Below are positions 26,096 through 35,420 of a DNA stretch of 53,959 bases, one piece after another (positions within the stretch are counted from its first letter, which is position 1; each line of letters begins with the position of its first letter). Source of the DNA: an uncultured Bacteroidota bacterium (lineage in GTDB: Bacteria; Bacteroidota; Bacteroidia; Bacteroidales; GWA2-32-17); contig CAILUD010000190.1 of assembly GCA_903837285.1 (NCBI GenBank), forward strand, positions 1-53,959. Reading direction: 5' to 3'. The notes below the pieces were generated by a model, which was given only the letters and a program-made list of their open reading frames with translations, searched no databases and was not told where the DNA came from. Position numbers and translations under genes: made by a program.

Positions 26096-28264
26096 TTATT
26101 TTACAAGTTTCATTTCATCTATTAGATTTTTTGCTCCGGCATATTTATCTATAACAAATAACACATATCGAATATCAACATTAATACATTTTTGCAAACT
26201 GTTTTCGTAAGCAATATCACCACTCATTGCCTCCCAGTTTCCATCAAAAGCAATACCTACAAGTTCGCCATTTCCATTAATTACTGCGCTTCCTGAATTA
26301 CCACCAGTAATATCATTATTTGTAGTAAAGCAAACTCGCATTTCGCCAGTAGAAGAAGCATACTGACCAAATTCTTTTTTATAATAAAGTTCTTTAAGCT
26401 TTGGAGCTACTACAAACTCATCAACTTTAGGATCTTCTTTTTCTATTATTCCAGCCAAGGTGGTATAGTAATGGTAATCAACAGCATCGGCGGGCCTGTA
26501 ATCACCCACAGTTCCGTATGTTAATCGCATTGTTGAATTTGCATCGGGATAAAAAAGCTTATCTGGCTGCATTTCCATAATGCCTTTCTCAAATAATCTT
26601 TTTGCATTTATAGCCGCATTAGTTTCTAAACCACTTAAACTATAATACTCCAGAACAACCTGTCTGGCTATTTTATACGCCAAGTCATTTTCTAGAACTT
26701 TTAAAGAAGGCTTATCTAGAAATGAATTAAAACGTTTTTCATCTGCAAAAATTGATTTTTTAAATAACTCATCAGAAAACCGATTAAAATCGCCTTTATA
26801 TTTATCTTGTATAGATGAAAATATTTCGAGATGGTAGGTTTGAGGAAGATCTTCGTAATACATTTTTAATAACTCAGTAAATATTTTTTTATCGGTTGAA
26901 ACATTATAATCTTTAAAAAAAGCTTTTCCTGTAATGCGTAAATCTTCTACAATATTATTTACTGTAGACTTGTCTGGAACTGATGCCGATAATGCCTGAT
27001 AAAGCTGTATTGCCGACAAAGGAAATTCAATAATTTCTCCACCCTGAAATAAAGCTTCAGAAACATATTGAAACGCTAAAGATTTTTCTTTGTTTTCGGT
27101 ATAAGATTTTTCAATTACAGAAAGTACATTTCCATATAGTTTTTGTCTTTCAGGAGTTTTATTTAACCATTCTGTAAATTGTTTTTCAAGAACTTGTTTT
27201 TTGCTAACAACGTCTAACTTTCTTAATCCTTTTGATTGTCCTATAAAATATTTCCAATAATTTGCCGACTCTGCGTATTTGGAGGCATATTGAATTCTAA
27301 CCTTATCAGAAGCATCCATATCTTGTCTCATTATTTCGAGTTTCTTTGTTCGAATTTTAATTGCCGCAGGATTTAAAACCTCCATTTGCTCCTTTACCCC
27401 AAAGGAAGTTAAATATCTTTCAGTTGTACCTGGAAATCCCATAACCATAGCATAATCTCCTTTTTCCTGGCCCTTTAAAGAAACAGGCAAAAATTGCTTT
27501 GGTTGATATGGAATATTATCTTTTGAATAATTGGCAGGCTTTCCGTCTGGACCAGAATACACTCTAAAAATGGAAAAGTCACCTGTATGTCTAGGCCACA
27601 TCCAATTATCTGTATCTCCACCAAATTTACCTATTGAAGATGGGGGAGCGCCAACTAATCTAATATCTTTAAAAGTCTCGAAAACAAATAAAAAATATTG
27701 ATTTCCTGCAAACATATCCACTACTTCCACATTATAGCCAGTTCCTTTAACCGCCTCTTTTTCAATTTCCTTTATTATTTTTTCTATTGTTGATTGACGT
27801 TTCTCAAATGAAAAATCTTCAGTAACATCTTTTAAAACTCTATCAGTAACATCTTCAATTCTGACTAAAAATGAAGCACACATACTTTCGTTTGAAAGTT
27901 CCTGATCTTTTGTAAAAGCCCAAAAACCATCGGTTAAATAATCATGTTCAATAGAACTATGACTCTGTATTGACTCAAAACCACAATGATGATTTGTAAA
28001 TAAAAGACCTTGCGAAGAAACAATTTCAGCAGAACAGAAAAATCCCATTGGGTAACTTTCATTACTTAATCCACAAATTGCATCTTTTAAACTCGCTTTA
28101 TTTATATTATAAATATCGTCAGTGGTTAATTTAAAGCCCTGACGTTTCATGTCATCGTAGTTTTTGTTTATAAGAGACAAAATCCACATTCCCTCATCGG
28201 CTTTCACGATATTTGCAAAGAAAATAAACAAAGCAGCAAAGAACACTAGTATTCTTTTTATCAT
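26096..28264 (-). CDS. S46 family dipeptidyl-peptidase, DPP7-type
   Basis: A 722-residue periplasmic serine peptidase that removes dipeptides from the N-terminus of oligopeptides, feeding peptide catabolism. It has a signal peptide (1-22, ending VKA). The chymotrypsin-like catalytic parts are visible: NHHCGF at 91-96 (His), GGDTDNWMWPRH at 215-226 (Asp region) and GGNSGSA with Ser657. The residue 18 positions after the catalytic Ser is Gly675 (in FDGNWEAMSG). In the characterised family Gly here gives DPP7-like preference for hydrophobic P1 residues, whereas Arg gives DPP11 specificity for Asp/Glu. The loop after the nucleophile reads GSA instead of the more usual GSP. Length is typical for the family. 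It is monocistronic and divergent from rlmN. Confidence 0.93.
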   Translation of the reverse strand: MIKRILVFFAALFIFFANIVKADEGMWILSLINKNYDDMKRQGFKLTTDDIYNINKASLKDAICGLSNESYPMGFFCSAEIVSSQGLLFTNHHCGFESIQSHSSIEHDYLTDGFWAFTKDQELSNESMCASFLVRIEDVTDRVLKDVTEDFSFEKRQSTIEKIIKEIEKEAVKGTGYNVEVVDMFAGNQYFLFVFETFKDIRLVGAPPSSIGKFGGDTDNWMWPRHTGDFSIFRVYSGPDGKPANYSKDNIPYQPKQFLPVSLKGQEKGDYAMVMGFPGTTERYLTSFGVKEQMEVLNPAAIKIRTKKLEIMRQDMDASDKVRIQYASKYAESANYWKYFIGQSKGLRKLDVVSKKQVLEKQFTEWLNKTPERQKLYGNVLSVIEKSYTENKEKSLAFQYVSEALFQGGEIIEFPLSAIQLYQALSASVPDKSTVNNIVEDLRITGKAFFKDYNVSTDKKIFTELLKMYYEDLPQTYHLEIFSSIQDKYKGDFNRFSDELFKKSIFADEKRFNSFLDKPSLKVLENDLAYKIARQVVLEYYSLSGLETNAAINAKRLFEKGIMEMQPDKLFYPDANSTMRLTYGTVGDYRPADAVDYHYYTTLAGIIEKEDPKVDEFVVAPKLKELYYKKEFGQYASSTGEMRVCFTTNNDITGGNSGSAVINGNGELVGIAFDGNWEAMSGDIAYENSLQKCINVDIRYVLFVIDKYAGAKNLIDEMKLVK

Positions 28265-28275
28265 TTTATTAAAAT

Positions 28276-28307
28276 AAAAGTTAATTAAACTTCAAAATTT
28301 TTACAAA
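28276..28307 (-). promoter_or_regulatory. Putative promoter of the S46 peptidase gene
   Basis: On the minus strand TTTG (28307-28304), 20 bases, then TAACTTTT (28283-28276). This is one mismatch from TAnnTTTG, and it ends 11 bases before the ATG. Confidence 0.4.
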
Positions 28308-28381
28308 TTAAATCATTAAATAAAGGTTTTCAAAAGATTTTACAAAGCATTTTATTAATTAAGAGTAATTAAAAATTGACT

Positions 28382-28389
28382 TAAATTTG
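28382..28389 (+). promoter_or_regulatory. Putative -7 box of rlmN, almost touching the start codon
   Basis: TAAATTTG fits TAnnTTTG but ends only 4 bases before the ATG at 28394. If it is the real box, transcription would begin at or next to the ATG and the mRNA would be leaderless. Confidence 0.35.
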
Positions 28390-28393
28390 CCCC

Positions 28394-29431
28394 ATGCAAA
28401 ATATCAGATCAGTCTCATTAAATTCAATAATTGAATTTTTAGAAAAAAACGGAGAAAAGCCATACAGAGCCAATCAAATATCAGACTGGTTATGGAAATA
28501 TAGAGTTAGTTCATTTGATAAAATGAAAAACTTGTCACTTAATCTTCAAGAAATTCTATCTAAAAACTTTTTTATTGACGCCGCTAAAATAACTACTCAA
28601 CAATTTTCTGATGACAACACTATAAAAGTAGCATTTACACTTTTTGATAATCAAGCAGTTGAAGGCGTATTAATTCCTTCGGACAAAAGAGTTACCGCAT
28701 GTATCTCATCACAAGTTGGTTGCGCCTTAGGTTGTAAGTTTTGTGCTACTGGACAATTTGGTTTTAGCAGAAATTTATCTGCGGGTGAAATATATGATCA
28801 GGCTTTCTTATTAGCAGAACTATCTCAAAAACAATATGATTTGCCTTTAACAAATATTGTTTTTATGGGAATGGGCGAACCACTTTTAAATTATGAAAAT
28901 GTAATTTTAGCAATAAATTGGATAACTTCTCAAAAGGGAATGGGATTTTCGACTAAACGAATAACTATTTCTACAGCAGGAATTCCTGATAAAATTGAGC
29001 AATTAGCTAAAGATAATATTAAAGTAAACCTTGCGCTTTCGTTACATACTGCCATCCCAACTGTTAGACAAGAATTATTACCTGTTGCAAACAAATACAC
29101 TTTAGAGCGTATTGCTCAAGCCCTTAAATTTTACACTTCGACTTTAAAAAAAGAAGTAACTTTCGAATATCTTTTACTTAAAGGAATAAATGATAGCTTA
29201 AACGATGCAAAGGCTTTAATAAACTACTGCAGTCATGTTGCCAGTAAAGTTAACGTAATTGAATACAATCCCGTAACTAACTTACCTTTCGAAAAATCAA
29301 CTCCAGAGAACACGGCACTATTTTTGAAAACCCTGTTTGCAAAAAATTTAAACGTTAAACTAAGACAAAGCAGAGGCAAAGATATTGATGCTGCATGCGG
29401 ACAACTAGCAAATAAAGAAAGAAATACATGA
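28394..29431 (+). CDS. rlmN: Dual-specificity RNA methyltransferase RlmN
   Basis: A 345-residue radical SAM enzyme that methylates C2 of adenosine 2503 in 23S rRNA and of A37 in a subset of tRNAs. The CxxxCxxC motif for the 4Fe-4S cluster is C110, C114 and C117 (in CALGCKFC). GMGEPLLN lies in the SAM-binding part, and the second catalytic Cys, which forms the methyl-enzyme intermediate, is C335 in DAACGQL. The short N-terminal helical domain (KPYRANQISDWLWK) is the usual RNA-contacting region. Length and start agree with the family. The gene has its own promoter and no operon partner. Confidence 0.96.
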   Translation: MQNIRSVSLNSIIEFLEKNGEKPYRANQISDWLWKYRVSSFDKMKNLSLNLQEILSKNFFIDAAKITTQQFSDDNTIKVAFTLFDNQAVEGVLIPSDKRVTACISSQVGCALGCKFCATGQFGFSRNLSAGEIYDQAFLLAELSQKQYDLPLTNIVFMGMGEPLLNYENVILAINWITSQKGMGFSTKRITISTAGIPDKIEQLAKDNIKVNLALSLHTAIPTVRQELLPVANKYTLERIAQALKFYTSTLKKEVTFEYLLLKGINDSLNDAKALINYCSHVASKVNVIEYNPVTNLPFEKSTPENTALFLKTLFAKNLNVKLRQSRGKDIDAACGQLANKERNT

Positions 29432-29514
29432 AATATTGAAAAAAATGAAATTTATTTCAGATTTTTTATACTTTCGTAAAAAATTTAATTGAATTAACTT
29501 TAAAATTCTCAACT

Positions 29515-31083
29515 ATGAAAGCATTAACATTCTTCATTTTGTTAACTTTGGCTTTTACAAGTTCAAATTTGTATGCCCAAACCCTTGAAATGGACTGGGG
29601 ACAATCATACGACCTTCCAAAAAATAATTGGTATCAAAAAATAATCGGATCAGATAAAGATGGCTTTTTTGCTATACGTAGTGAAAGTATTTTTGGTGTA
29701 AATGAAGAAAATTTATGGTTAGAGTATTACTCTGCAACAACAAATGCTCGTGAATCTTCAAATCAAATATTAATGCCAACGGTTAGCGGAACGCCATCCC
29801 ATTACGAAAACCTTTATTACTTAAATGGCAAATTAATTATATTCAGCTCTATAACTAATGGAAGTCGTAAAGTGCTATACGTTTCTTATTTAAACAATGA
29901 AGGTGCACTTAAAAATAAACCTAAAGAAATTGGAAGTATACCTGTTAGCAATTCAAATACTGACGGATTTAATTTTCAATTAACAGATGCAGGTAAAATA
30001 ATGTTAAGCTTTCATAATACTTTTGCTTTATATAATGCCGAACCACATAATTTCAAAATCATTAATTCTGACCTTGTTGAAGAAGTAAATTACTCATTAG
30101 AATTACCGTTAAAGGACAGAGCTTTTGAAATTATTCAAGCTAAAGTTTCAAAATCTGGAGATATATGCATGTTAATAAAATTAGATAAAATTGCTGATAA
30201 AAAGAAAGTATCAACGGGTACTGCTTTTGAATACACTATGTTTGTTTATTCAGTGAAGAAAAAAGAGTTTCACCCTTTTCCTATAACAGTAGACAAATAT
30301 ACCCCTACGCATGTAATATTTGGATTTGATAAAAATGATGATATTGTTATTACTGGGTTTTTTGCAAATAAAACTATTAAAATCGCTAATGAGTTCTCTG
30401 GTTCCTTTTTTAAAAAAATAAATCCTAGAACTCTAAAAGCTGAAGTAATGGACCTTAAAAAATCTATAAAACTTTTTAGCAAAGAACTTATTTCTGAATT
30501 TAGTCAAGAAAGAAATGGAGAAACTGCAGATCAATATTATAATTACGTGATTCGAGACATGTTTTTCTTTGAAAATGGTGGTTTTGCTTTTATTGCTGAG
30601 CAAGAATACACTAAATCAACTACTATAATAGCTCCCGGAACAAAACAAGAAACAAAAATTGATTACTATTACTATAATGATCTTTTAGTTAGTGGTGTAA
30701 CTAAAGAAGGCCTTTTAGATTGGCAGATTAGAATTCCTAAAAATCAAAACAGTTCCGACGACAATGGTTACTACCATTCAATTGCTTCTTTTGTTGATGC
30801 AAACAAACTTAAAATTATTTTTGATGATAACAGATCTAATCTTGAAAACAAGGTGGCTATAAAAACAAAAGAATTAAAAAACAATCCTGTTTTAACACCT
30901 AAAGGTCAAGCTATACTTGCAACATTATATAGTGATGGAAGCTATGAAAAATATCCGATGTTTAAAAATGAAGACGCCAAATATGTTATTGTTCCTAGAC
31001 TTATAGCTAAAGTTGGTAAACGTTATGTTTCATACGCTCAAGATGGCAAAAGCTTTAAATTAGGATCTTTTGTTTTTGAATAA
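29515..31083 (+). CDS. Secreted protein of unknown function
   Basis: The 522-residue product has a signal peptide (MKALTFFILLTLAFTSSNLYAQ) and a beta-rich mature part. Alternating strands and segments such as DKDGFFAIRSES, YLNGKLIIFSS, NDDIVITGFFANK and FFENGGFAFIAEQ suggest a propeller-like fold, as in many uncharacterised Bacteroidota periplasmic or outer-membrane-associated proteins. No T9SS sorting domain, lipobox or enzyme motif is visible. It is followed by a strong terminator and stands alone between rlmN and the convergent YqeY gene. Confidence 0.75.
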   Translation: MKALTFFILLTLAFTSSNLYAQTLEMDWGQSYDLPKNNWYQKIIGSDKDGFFAIRSESIFGVNEENLWLEYYSATTNARESSNQILMPTVSGTPSHYENLYYLNGKLIIFSSITNGSRKVLYVSYLNNEGALKNKPKEIGSIPVSNSNTDGFNFQLTDAGKIMLSFHNTFALYNAEPHNFKIINSDLVEEVNYSLELPLKDRAFEIIQAKVSKSGDICMLIKLDKIADKKKVSTGTAFEYTMFVYSVKKKEFHPFPITVDKYTPTHVIFGFDKNDDIVITGFFANKTIKIANEFSGSFFKKINPRTLKAEVMDLKKSIKLFSKELISEFSQERNGETADQYYNYVIRDMFFFENGGFAFIAEQEYTKSTTIIAPGTKQETKIDYYYYNDLLVSGVTKEGLLDWQIRIPKNQNSSDDNGYYHSIASFVDANKLKIIFDDNRSNLENKVAIKTKELKNNPVLTPKGQAILATLYSDGSYEKYPMFKNEDAKYVIVPRLIAKVGKRYVSYAQDGKSFKLGSFVFE

Positions 31084-31122
31084 CATAAAACAACAATATA
31101 CAATTAAGCGTTTTGCTTGATT

Positions 31123-31160
31123 AAATAAAACCCTAATAAGAAATTGTTAGGGTTTTATTT
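31123..31160 (+). terminator. Strong terminator after the 522-residue secreted protein
   Basis: A 14-base perfect inverted repeat (AAATAAAACCCTAA / TTAGGGTTTTATTT) around a 10-base loop, with a T-rich right arm and tail, 40 bases after the stop at 31083. Confidence 0.85.
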
Positions 31161-31170
31161 TTTAAAATCA

Positions 31171-31206
31171 TACCATTTGTCAGCCGCGACGGATTATAAA
31201 ATAGCC
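31171..31206. repeat. 36-base dispersed repeat, copy 2
   Basis: Matches 8163-8198 at 33 of 36 positions. In this copy the palindromic core has decayed to CAGCCGCGACGG. It lies between the two convergent terminators. Confidence 0.75.
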
Positions 31207-31291
31207 AGATTTCTTATACATCTCCATACGTTCTTCAAAAAAGAGGTAAAATTGGTTGGTCTATTTTATAAATCAATGATATAATAATTAA

Positions 31292-31322
31292 AAAGGCTGC
31301 CTTTATAAAAAAGACAGCCTTT
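31292..31322 (-). terminator. Terminator of the dcw-yqeY operon
   Basis: AAAGGCTG and CAGCCTTT pair around a 15-base A/T-rich loop. On the minus strand it is followed by TTTTAATTATTA, 34 bases after the YqeY stop. It is the only terminator-like structure seen in the operon from mraZ down. Confidence 0.75.
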
Positions 31323-31355
31323 ACCCTAAATCAACAGAATGAAATTCTTAAAACT

Positions 31356-31808
31356 CTATATATTTGCAAGTAATTGTTTCACTTTTTCAGAAATAATTTT
31401 GCCATCAACTGCACCGGCAAAACGCTTAGAAGCAATTCCCATTACCTTACCCATTTCTGCAGGTGATTTTACTCCTGTTTGCTCAATAATTTCTTTCAAC
31501 ACAGAATTAATTTCATCTTCGGTAGGTGGTTTTGGTAAATATTTTTCAATAATTGCTGCTTCAAATAACTCTTTGTCGGCAAGTTCCTGACGATTGTTTT
31601 TTGAATAAATATCAGCCGATTCTTTTCTTTGTTTAAAGAGTTTTTGGATTATAGAGAGCTCTTTTTCGTGACTGATTTCTGAATTTGCTCCTTCAGTTTT
31701 TGCTATAAGCATTGCAGCTTTTAAACTGCGTAAAGCTTCGAGTTTTCCACTTTCTCTAGCTAACATTGCAGCTTTTATATCGTTACTTATTTGATCGAAA
31801 AGTGACAT
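31356..31808 (-). CDS. GatB/YqeY domain-containing protein
   Basis: A 150-residue cytoplasmic, mostly helical protein matching the YqeY family (MSLFDQISNDIKAAMLARESGKLEALRSLKAA at the start, shown in part; PPTEDEINSVLKEIIEQTG and PAEMGKVMGIASKRFAGAVDG later). The domain is shared with the tail of the GatB amidotransferase subunit, where it contacts tRNA. The free-standing protein has no firmly established role. It follows ftsZ by 10 bases and appears to be the last gene of the division and cell wall operon, an arrangement common in Bacteroidota. Confidence 0.92.
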   Translation of the reverse strand: MSLFDQISNDIKAAMLARESGKLEALRSLKAAMLIAKTEGANSEISHEKELSIIQKLFKQRKESADIYSKNNRQELADKELFEAAIIEKYLPKPPTEDEINSVLKEIIEQTGVKSPAEMGKVMGIASKRFAGAVDGKIISEKVKQLLANI

Positions 31809-31818
31809 AATCTTTTAT

Positions 31819-33201
31819 TTAATCTACGTTATCGTGTAAATACGGATTGTTTTCTTTTAACTGAATACCATTATTGTTTTTTGAAATGGTATAATTAGAT
31901 TTATCTGAAGAAGATGAATAATTTTTATCTTCCACTATAATTTGTTTTCTTAAATATGCTGGAATATTTTCAAGCTGATCTACCTGTTCAGAATTACTTA
32001 AATCAGTAAGAATATTTTTTTTATCGTTATTTGTTAAAGAACTTTCTGGCTTAGTTTCAATAGTAAAGTCAACGGTATTTTCTTGTTGTTTTTGTTTTTG
32101 ATTAACCTCAAATTCAATTGCTTTTTGCGACACTATTTGATTTACTACCTTTTGTTCTTCCTGATATGATTGATTAAGCACATTTTTTACTCTTTCCTTT
32201 GGAGCAGAACCAAGCTCTGGAATTGAAGAAGAACTAAAACCAGTGGCAATAATTGTAACAGAAATTTTACTTCCAAGAGTTGAGTCTTTGCAACTCCCTA
32301 AAATCATATCTGCTTTTGAACCAGCCGCCTCCTGAACGTAATCACTTATTTGTCCTATTTCATCCATTGTTACTTCACTATCACCGGAAGTAATATTGAG
32401 CAGAATGTTTTTAGCACCACGAATTTCGTTATTATTTAACAAAGGTGATGAAAGAGCTTTTTTAATCGCTTCAATTGCACGATTTTCACCTTCAGAAAAT
32501 CCAGTTCCCATGATTGCTACGCCGCTATCACTCATTACAGTTCTTACATCAGCAAAGTCGACGTTTACATGACCAGGCACTGTTATTACCTCAGCAATAC
32601 CTCTTGCACCAATTGTTAAAACATCATCAGCTTTTGCAAATGCTTCAGAAACCGGTAAATCGCCATAAATTTCGCGCAACTTCTCGTTGTTAATAACAAG
32701 TAACGAATCAACATGCTCTTTTAACTCACGTAATCCTTCAATTGCCTGATTAAATCTTCGAGGTCCTTCGAAACGGAAAGGAATTGTAACAATAGCTACA
32801 GTAAGTAATCCCAATTCTTTTGCTGCTTTTGCAATTATCGGCGCTGCACCAGTTCCAGTACCACCACCCATTCCTGCAGTAATAAAAACCATTCGGGTAT
32901 TTTCGGATAGCAAATTATTAATTTCATTTAAGCTTTCTATTGCAGCTTGTTTTCCTTGTTCTGGGAGGTTTCCAGCTCCTAATCCTTCTGTTAATGTTTG
33001 ACCAAGTTGAATTTTATGCGTTACAGGACTTTTAGCAAGAGCCTGAACATCGGTATTGCAAACCACAAAGTCGACATCACGAATTCCTTGTATAAACATA
33101 TGATTAACGGCATTACTGCCTCCTCCGCCAACACCAATTACCTTAATAATAGAAGGTCTTTGGGAAGCGAATCCGAATGTTAATAAATCTTCTTCATTCA
33201 T
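31819..33201 (-). CDS. ftsZ: Cell division GTPase FtsZ
   Basis: The 460-residue tubulin homologue forms the Z-ring at midcell and recruits the divisome. The N-terminal GTPase domain has the tubulin signature GGGTGTGAAP (about residues 109-118) and the T7-loop region VNVDFADVRTVM that completes catalysis in the neighbouring subunit. A Gln/Glu/Lys-rich flexible linker of about 120 residues makes it longer than E. coli FtsZ. It contains IPAYLRKQ, a motif typical of Bacteroidota FtsZ, and ends in the conserved tail NPYLHDNVD, which presumably binds FtsA. It starts 26 bases after ftsA. Confidence 0.98.
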   Translation of the reverse strand: MNEEDLLTFGFASQRPSIIKVIGVGGGGSNAVNHMFIQGIRDVDFVVCNTDVQALAKSPVTHKIQLGQTLTEGLGAGNLPEQGKQAAIESLNEINNLLSENTRMVFITAGMGGGTGTGAAPIIAKAAKELGLLTVAIVTIPFRFEGPRRFNQAIEGLRELKEHVDSLLVINNEKLREIYGDLPVSEAFAKADDVLTIGARGIAEVITVPGHVNVDFADVRTVMSDSGVAIMGTGFSEGENRAIEAIKKALSSPLLNNNEIRGAKNILLNITSGDSEVTMDEIGQISDYVQEAAGSKADMILGSCKDSTLGSKISVTIIATGFSSSSIPELGSAPKERVKNVLNQSYQEEQKVVNQIVSQKAIEFEVNQKQKQQENTVDFTIETKPESSLTNNDKKNILTDLSNSEQVDQLENIPAYLRKQIIVEDKNYSSSSDKSNYTISKNNNGIQLKENNPYLHDNVD

Positions 33202-33227
33202 ATTTATTGGGTTTTAGGGTTTTTAAT

Positions 33228-34610
33228 TTATTCGTTAATTTTTGTGTCTTTATCGTCAAATAGCGTTGATAGACTTTCAAAAAACTTATTTTTTCCAAAC
33301 ATTATTTTAGATTCTTTTTCCTTTTTTTCTTTCTTTTTTGGTTTTTCTACCTTTTCTTCTTCTTCAAAAAATAAATCTGGTTTTATATTTGCCTGCACCA
33401 TAACTTCTTCTTTCTCGATAACATCAACAACAGAAGCCTTACCGCTTTTTCGCATTTCCTCTTCTCCTATCATCATAAGCCCTACGCTTGTTGAATACAT
33501 CGGAGAATTTACATCTTCCTTAACATCAGAAGTTAAATATTGTATAGGGAAACCAATTTTAATTTCATGACCAGTTTTAAAAGAAACAAGTTGAGGAAGA
33601 TTTTTTAAAAGCGCACCCCCACCTGTAATTACCATTCCAGCTCCTAAGCGGTCAGCATAACCAGAATTTTCAATTTGAAATTCAATAGCTCCAATTATTT
33701 CTTCCATTCTTGCTTGTAAAACATTGGCAAGACTTTTTTGACTTATTTCTTTTGCGCTTCTTCCGCTAACACCAGGTACAGTTACAATTTCATCATCACC
33801 AGTTGATTCGGCAAGAGCAGATCCAAACTGAACTTTTAATTCTTCGGCATGCTTTTCTAGAATGTTATAAGCAGATTTAACATCACCTGTTAGTACGTTT
33901 CCACCAAAAGGGACAACAGCTGTATGACAGATTGTACCTTCGTAGTAAATTGCAAGATCTGTTGTACCACCACCAATATCTATAAGTGCAACTCCCGCTT
34001 CTTTCTCATCTTCTGTTAATACAGCAAACGATGATGCCAAAGGCTCTAGCACTAAACTTTTTAAATGTAAACCAGCTCTTTCAACACAACGTTTAAGGTT
34101 TTTTATATTCATTGTTTTTCCTATAACAATGTGAAAATTTCCTTCTAAACGTTTTCCGCAAATACCAATTGGCTTAACACCATTTTCGCCATCTACTGAA
34201 TAACTCTGAGGTAGCACATGAATAATTTCTTCGCCTGGCTCTAATCCAATACGATACTGATCATCTTTAAGCATGTCAACATCTTCAGCAGTTATTTCCT
34301 GATCATAACTTGGTCGGTTTACATAACCAGAATTTCTAATACATTTGATATTTTGACCAGCAATTCCGACATAAACATCAGTTATTTTTAACTGTGCTTT
34401 TTGTTCAGCTATTTCAACAGCCAGTTTAATACTGTTTACAGTTTCTTCAATATTTAAAACATTTCCTCGTTTAACTCCTTTTGAGGGTGCTTTACCTATT
34501 CCTAAAATACGGAATTTTCCATCGGTTTCTTTTTTACCAATGATAGCAACAATCTTTGTTGTGCCAATATCAATTGCCGAAATAATGTCATTCTGTTGGT
34601 TCATAATCAA
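33228..34610 (-). CDS. ftsA: Cell division protein FtsA
   Basis: A 460-residue actin-like ATPase that tethers FtsZ filaments to the inner membrane. Phosphate-binding segments are DIGTTKIVAIIG near the N-terminus and IDIGGGTTDLAIY in the middle; GAGMVITGGGALLKN is the adenosine motif. A Lys/Glu-rich linker (EEEEKVEKPKKKEKKEKES) leads to a terminal amphipathic helix around FFESLSTLF, the expected membrane anchor. ATG at 34610 overlaps the end of ftsQ by 23 bases; an in-frame ATG two codons later (34604) is equally good. The reading agrees with the usual ftsQ-ftsA-ftsZ order. Confidence 0.97.
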   Translation of the reverse strand: MIMNQQNDIISAIDIGTTKIVAIIGKKETDGKFRILGIGKAPSKGVKRGNVLNIEETVNSIKLAVEIAEQKAQLKITDVYVGIAGQNIKCIRNSGYVNRPSYDQEITAEDVDMLKDDQYRIGLEPGEEIIHVLPQSYSVDGENGVKPIGICGKRLEGNFHIVIGKTMNIKNLKRCVERAGLHLKSLVLEPLASSFAVLTEDEKEAGVALIDIGGGTTDLAIYYEGTICHTAVVPFGGNVLTGDVKSAYNILEKHAEELKVQFGSALAESTGDDEIVTVPGVSGRSAKEISQKSLANVLQARMEEIIGAIEFQIENSGYADRLGAGMVITGGGALLKNLPQLVSFKTGHEIKIGFPIQYLTSDVKEDVNSPMYSTSVGLMMIGEEEMRKSGKASVVDVIEKEEVMVQANIKPDLFFEEEEKVEKPKKKEKKEKESKIMFGKNKFFESLSTLFDDKDTKINE

Positions 34611-35418
34611 TCTTTTTTTTGCAAACTACTTGGTTCTTATATTTTATATTTATTGTTTCATATTTGTTCCAACCTTCACGCGATAATCCAATTTGGATAA
34701 AAGCTTTTAGGTTATCGAATTTTTCTTCTAAATCATCAATATTGCCTAATAAGATTGTAAATTTTCCTATTTTAGGAATAAGTTCTATTTCGCTATTTTC
34801 ATTTATAAAAATCTGTTCAATAAAAGAATTAAAAAAATTATCGTTTTCAATAAATTTTGCCAGAGTAAAAAGATCGTCAACCATTATATTTCTTCCCAAC
34901 ACATCTTTTTCTTCTGCATTTGAAGCATTCTTAGTATAACGCAAATTATATGGTTCATTAATATTTCCATTTGCGACTAACACTCTTGCAGTGTATTTAT
35001 CTGATAACGGAAATAAATTTCCGATATTATCAATATAATAGCTTTCATTATTATAATTAACAATTCGAAGAATTGGATTTCTTTGCTCGACTTTGATATG
35101 CAAAATGCCATCAAAAGTGGTATAAACTTCTGCCGATTTTACTGATGGATGATTTCTAATTGCAGTTTCAAATTTATTAAGTGGAAAATTCTCTATATTG
35201 TTACCAATAATTTTAAATCCTTTTTGATTAAGCAATTCTTTAATGTCTGCTGATTCTACAAAGCCATATCCAGTTGAATCAATAATCTGAACATCTATAT
35301 CGGTACATTTAATTTTTTTAAGTTGTGATTCAGAAAAGCCCAAAGAAATAACTAATACCGCAATAAAGAAAGACCATATTGCAATAGAAATTATTTTTTT
35401 AATCACAGCTTTTTTCAT
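34588..35418 (-). CDS. ftsQ: Cell division protein FtsQ
   Basis: A 276-residue bitopic membrane protein of the divisome core. It has a short cytoplasmic tail (MKKAVIKK), one transmembrane helix (about residues 10-27), and a periplasmic POTRA-like region (VQIIDSTGYGFVESADIKELL) followed by the FtsQ/DivIB beta domain. FtsQ links with FtsL and related proteins to control septal synthesis by FtsW/FtsI. Sequence conservation is low, as usual for this protein, so the call leans partly on its place between murC and ftsA. It starts 2 bases after murC and overlaps ftsA. Confidence 0.9.
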   Translation of the reverse strand: MKKAVIKKIISIAIWSFFIAVLVISLGFSESQLKKIKCTDIDVQIIDSTGYGFVESADIKELLNQKGFKIIGNNIENFPLNKFETAIRNHPSVKSAEVYTTFDGILHIKVEQRNPILRIVNYNNESYYIDNIGNLFPLSDKYTARVLVANGNINEPYNLRYTKNASNAEEKDVLGRNIMVDDLFTLAKFIENDNFFNSFIEQIFINENSEIELIPKIGKFTILLGNIDDLEEKFDNLKAFIQIGLSREGWNKYETINIKYKNQVVCKKKIDYEPTE

Positions 35419-35420
35419 AA

